Source: Paludisphaera borealis
GTDB taxonomy: Bacteria; Planctomycetota; Planctomycetia; Isosphaerales; Isosphaeraceae
Direction: 5' to 3'
Assembly: GCF_001956985.1 (NCBI RefSeq)
Contig: NZ_CP019082.1
Coordinates: forward strand, 7,130,001-7,194,000
Length of the DNA stretch: 64,000 nucleotides
Shown here piece by piece: positions 61,193-64,000 of this stretch. The stretch's first letter is position 1. The number at the start of each line of letters is the position of its first letter. Below the pieces are notes generated by a model. That model saw only the letters and a program-made list of their open reading frames with translations. It searched no databases and was not told the origin of the DNA. Made by a program: the position numbers and the translations under genes.

Positions 61193-62494
61193 TCAGCCCG
61201 GCGCTCGCGACGGCCTTTCCGCGGCCCTCGCGGCGAAGAGAGCCAGGATTCCCACCAGGAAGTAGACGACGGCGGTGGAGCCGATCGCCACGCTCAAACC
61301 ATAATATTTCGAGGCGTAGCCGACGGCGACCGGCGCGAGGAAGCCCCCCGTCCAGCCGACGGAGTTCATCAGCCCCGCGGCCGTCCCCCGGTCCTCGGGC
61401 GCCACGACGTCGAACAGCGAGGCGAAGATGTTGGCGTCGTAGATCCCCTTGCAGAGCCCCGCGCCGAGCAAGGCCGTCACGAGGACCGGCAGCGTGCTGC
61501 TCACGCCCGCCCAGTAGACGAACGGAGCGCCCAGGATCAACCCGAGACTCTGAACCTGGATTCGCCCCCCCTTGCGATGCCGCGCCCGCCAGTCGGCCAG
61601 CACACCGCCGCAGAGCGCCCCCACGAGGCTCGCCAGCGGCCAGGCCGTCGAGGTCAACGACGAGTTGGAGACGTCCATCTCGAATTTCCTCAGGATGAAC
61701 GTCGGCAGCCACGTCAGGAACGTCGAAGCCACGAAGTTGGCCCCGACGAACACCAGGAGCAGCAGCAGCGCGGCCCGGTTGCTCAAGATCCGCGCGACCT
61801 TGTCCCAGAGCGTCATCGACGCCGTGAGATCGGCTTCCGGAGCGGCGTCTTCGGCGCGTTCCGTCTGGCCGCGCTCCGGCTCGACCAGCCAGAACGCGAG
61901 CACGACGGCGTAGAGCATGCCCATCAGGCCGAGAGCCAGGAACGGCGCAGGCCAACCGTACCGCTTGGCCAGGCCGCCGGCCAGCACAGCGCCCCCCGCC
62001 GTGCCGAGGTAAACGCTGGTCTGGTGGATGCTGAGCGCGCGCGACCGCGTGCGGGGGCCATGGTAGTCGGCCAGCAGCGACATCGAGGCCGGGAAGTAGA
62101 AGCTTTCGCCCAGACCTTCCGCCGCCCGCACGGCGATGAGCTGCCAGTAGGTGCCGCAATAGCCGGTCGCCGCGCAGACCAAGCTCCAGAAGGCCAGGCC
62201 GACGGGGACCAGCACGCGCCGGGAGACGCGGTCGACGACGAAGCCCGCCAGCGGAGCCGTCGACGCATAGACGATCATGAACGCCGAGCCGATCCAGCCG
62301 AGCTGGTCGTCGTCGAGCTGAAACTGCTCCTTGAGCGGCTGGAAGACCGAGTACAGCGCCTGGCGGTCGGCGTAGTTGAAGAAGCCGCAGAACCAGAGCA
62401 GCCCGAGCACGACCCAGGGATAGGACGCGCCGGCGGGCGGCCGGCGGGCCTTGGGGGGCGCGGGGACGGATTCGAAGTCGCTGTCCATGGTCAT
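61193..62494 (-). CDS. MFS transporter
   Basis: This is a 433-residue, twelve-helix major-facilitator protein. The loop 2-3 motif appears as GFVVDRVSRRVLVP (D-R-x-x-R-R), and RAAEGLGESFYFPASMSLLAD matches the anion:cation-symporter (ACS) branch that moves sugar acids and sialic acid. I start it at the ATG at 62494; the frame continues to 62578 but without a good start. It is downstream of a sialidase gene by 84 bases, so import of a released sugar is a plausible inference. Confidence 0.92.
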   Translation of the reverse strand: MTMDSDFESVPAPPKARRPPAGASYPWVVLGLLWFCGFFNYADRQALYSVFQPLKEQFQLDDDQLGWIGSAFMIVYASTAPLAGFVVDRVSRRVLVPVGLAFWSLVCAATGYCGTYWQLIAVRAAEGLGESFYFPASMSLLADYHGPRTRSRALSIHQTSVYLGTAGGAVLAGGLAKRYGWPAPFLALGLMGMLYAVVLAFWLVEPERGQTERAEDAAPEADLTASMTLWDKVARILSNRAALLLLLVFVGANFVASTFLTWLPTFILRKFEMDVSNSSLTSTAWPLASLVGALCGGVLADWRARHRKGGRIQVQSLGLILGAPFVYWAGVSSTLPVLVTALLGAGLCKGIYDANIFASLFDVVAPEDRGTAAGLMNSVGWTGGFLAPVAVGYASKYYGLSVAIGSTAVVYFLVGILALFAARAAERPSRAPG

Positions 62495-62578
62495 GCGGTC
62501 ACCGCGAGGCAGAGTATTTCGGAAGGAGCCTGCGTCGAGTTCGACGCGATGCGCGACGTCGCGCCGGGGCCGTATCAA

Positions 62579-63781
62579 TCAGTCGCCCGCGAGAACCCAG
62601 TCTTCGGTGAGCACGGCGTGCATGATCGTGCTCTCGCCGCCGACCGAGTGGGTGTACGTCAGGTGGATCGCGCCGTCGCGGGACTGGATCATCGAGGGAT
62701 AATGGAACGAGCCCTTGCCGGCCTCGGCTCGCTCGACGTGCCGGGTCTTCGACCAGGTCGCTCCCTCGTCGTCCGAGAGCGAGACGGCAAGCGAGTGCCG
62801 GCCTCGATCGAGGTCGTTGTAGACGAGCGCCCAGCGGCCGCTCGCCAGCCGGATCGCCTCGATCCCCGCGCCGGGGTTCGGCAGGGCCGTGTCGACGACC
62901 GGCGTCCAGCTCTTGCCCTCGTCGGGCGACGTGCTGAGGCGGATCTTGTGGTGCGGTCCGTTGTCGCGCATGTAGGCCGCGAGCGTCCCGTCGTTCTTGC
63001 GCACCAGGCTCGGCTGGATGTTGCCGAAGCCGACCATCAGGTCGCCGGCCTTCCAGGTCTGCCCCTTGTCGTCGCTGATCGCCATGATCGACGACGAGAA
63101 CGTGTCGCAGTACAACGGCAAGATCCAACGCCCGGAAGGAAGGACGACCGCATGGACGCGGGGCATCCAGCCGAGTCGTTGATAGAGCAAGTCGTCGGCC
63201 CGGCGCTCGACCGGCTCCAACTCGGCTTTGTACTTCTCCTTCTCAGCGGGCGTGAGCGAGGCGACCGCTTTGTGAATCGCCTCGGCGAACGGGGCGCTCT
63301 CGGGCGTCAGGTGAAGCACTCCCGAACGTGACCACGCAATCGGGCTTGAAGCGGTCTGCGGCGCGTCGGCCACGGCGTACTTGAGCAGGGCGCCTTCCCA
63401 GCGATGGTCGAGGATCGTCGGCCAGAACAGCCAGATCTTGCCGTCGGGGTCGGCGAAGACGGCCGGGTTGCAATCCGGATAGCCGGGGGTGTCGGCCGTC
63501 ACGAACCGGGGGTTCCACTCCTTGGCGCCCTTGGCGAGCCACGCGGCCTGGATCAGCACGTCGTCCGACTTCCGCTCGCCGGTGCCCGAGTACCAGACGG
63601 CCAGCAGGTCGCCGTTCGCCGTCTCGACCACGCACGACGAATGGTTGTGTTTCTTCTCGGGCTTGAAGATCGGCTGACGGACGAGCTGCGGAGGTTCGGC
63701 CGAAGCGGCCCGCCGGCTGTCGCCGACGGCGCCGAGACAGATCAGCCCACACAGCACCGCGAGGATCGTCGGTCGCGCCAT
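62579..63781 (-). CDS. Exported sialidase-family (BNR) protein
   Basis: This is a 400-residue protein with a signal peptide (TILAVLCGLICLGAVG) and a six-bladed sialidase fold. Asp-box repeats are SDDKGQTWKAG, SPDEGKSWTPV and SDDEGATWSKT. An opening HNHSSCVVETANGDLLAVWYSG and NPAVFADPDGKIWLFW are as in the exo-alpha-sialidase-like group of planctomycetes. I do not see all of the arginine triad that binds sialate, so the sugar specificity is open. It is the first gene of sialidase - MFS - NCS2-like permease. Confidence 0.92.
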   Translation of the reverse strand: MARPTILAVLCGLICLGAVGDSRRAASAEPPQLVRQPIFKPEKKHNHSSCVVETANGDLLAVWYSGTGERKSDDVLIQAAWLAKGAKEWNPRFVTADTPGYPDCNPAVFADPDGKIWLFWPTILDHRWEGALLKYAVADAPQTASSPIAWSRSGVLHLTPESAPFAEAIHKAVASLTPAEKEKYKAELEPVERRADDLLYQRLGWMPRVHAVVLPSGRWILPLYCDTFSSSIMAISDDKGQTWKAGDLMVGFGNIQPSLVRKNDGTLAAYMRDNGPHHKIRLSTSPDEGKSWTPVVDTALPNPGAGIEAIRLASGRWALVYNDLDRGRHSLAVSLSDDEGATWSKTRHVERAEAGKGSFHYPSMIQSRDGAIHLTYTHSVGGESTIMHAVLTEDWVLAGD

Positions 63782-63895
63782 TCCGGTCTCGTTCCTGGTC
63801 TTGGTTTCACGGATGGATGACTCGTAGGCTCAAGAGTTTAGTGCGACGGAGGGGCGCGAACAAGGGCCGACCCGACGGCTCGATCGCCCCGGAGG

Positions 63896-64000
63896 TCAGC
63901 GCCGCAGGCCGGGAGGGCCGCCGCCGGCCGAGGGAGCCTTGTCGCGATCGGCTTCACCCTGGCGAGGGAGGCTGAAGTTCTTGTTGAGCAGCGGCTGCTT
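63896..64000 (-). CDS. C-terminal end of a gene cut by the window edge
   Basis: On the minus strand the frame is open from the last base (64000) to TGA at 63896-63898, giving 34 residues that begin KQPLLNKNFSLPRQGEADR and end GGGPPGLRR. The start lies outside the window. The basic, Gly/Pro-rich end is typical of an envelope protein's tail, but the fragment is too short to name. It is 114 bases from the sialidase start. Confidence 0.5.
   Translation of the reverse strand, partial: KQPLLNKNFSLPRQGEADRDKAPSAGGGPPGLRR

Overview
The window looks like a chromosomal segment of a high-GC planctomycete, most likely of the Isosphaeraceae type. This is inferred from gene content, not from a marker gene. 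The signs are a DUF1559 prepilin-like protein, an NPCBM-domain secreted protein, a MoxR/DUF58/VWA operon with a DUF4175-like coiled-coil protein, paired groEL genes around groES, very Ala/Pro-rich envelope proteins, and a split b6-type cytochrome bc complex with a giant multihaem cytochrome. No rRNA, tRNA, insertion sequence, prophage or CRISPR array was recognised. Most genes are housekeeping or conserved planctomycete families, and strand blocks are long.

Layout. 1-12.7 kb (mixed strands): the tail of an unknown protein, a small membrane protein, yggS-DUF167, aroA, an orphan lower-GC hypothetical gene, aspS with a terminator, an exported Cys-containing protein, a DUF1559 protein plus lipoprotein, an exported EF-hand/deiodinase-like fusion, a VOC protein, a membrane-anchored hypothetical and an exported esterase. 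13-19.5 kb (+): a proteostasis block groEL1-groES-groEL2-dnaJ-grpE followed by two zinc-ribbon genes (FmdB-type and yacG). 20-26 kb: a sulfotransferase, then a complete pyruvate dehydrogenase operon pdhA-pdhB-pdhC-lpdA on the minus strand.

26-46.3 kb (all minus): a long run read from high to low coordinates. It holds a PQQ-propeller/TPR protein, MoxR ATPase, DUF58, BatA-type VWA, a second VWA protein, a 1314-residue DUF4175-like coiled-coil protein, a secreted charged protein, a secreted terpenoid-cyclase-fold protein, an NPCBM protein, a minimal histidine kinase and a small membrane protein. The middle seven genes are tightly packed or overlapping and form the best candidate for a poorly described envelope system.

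46.8-57 kb (minus): a respiratory block comprising a Rieske protein with a repeated N-terminal helix module, cytochrome b6 with a conserved haem-ci-type cysteine, a subunit-IV-like protein with an APWY Qo motif, an octahaem coiled-coil cytochrome and two cupredoxin-like exported proteins. Together these can be read as a quinol-oxidising complex plus candidate copper electron carriers. 57.3-64 kb (minus): PTS enzyme I, then sialidase-MFS-NCS2-like permease, and the tail of another gene at the window edge.
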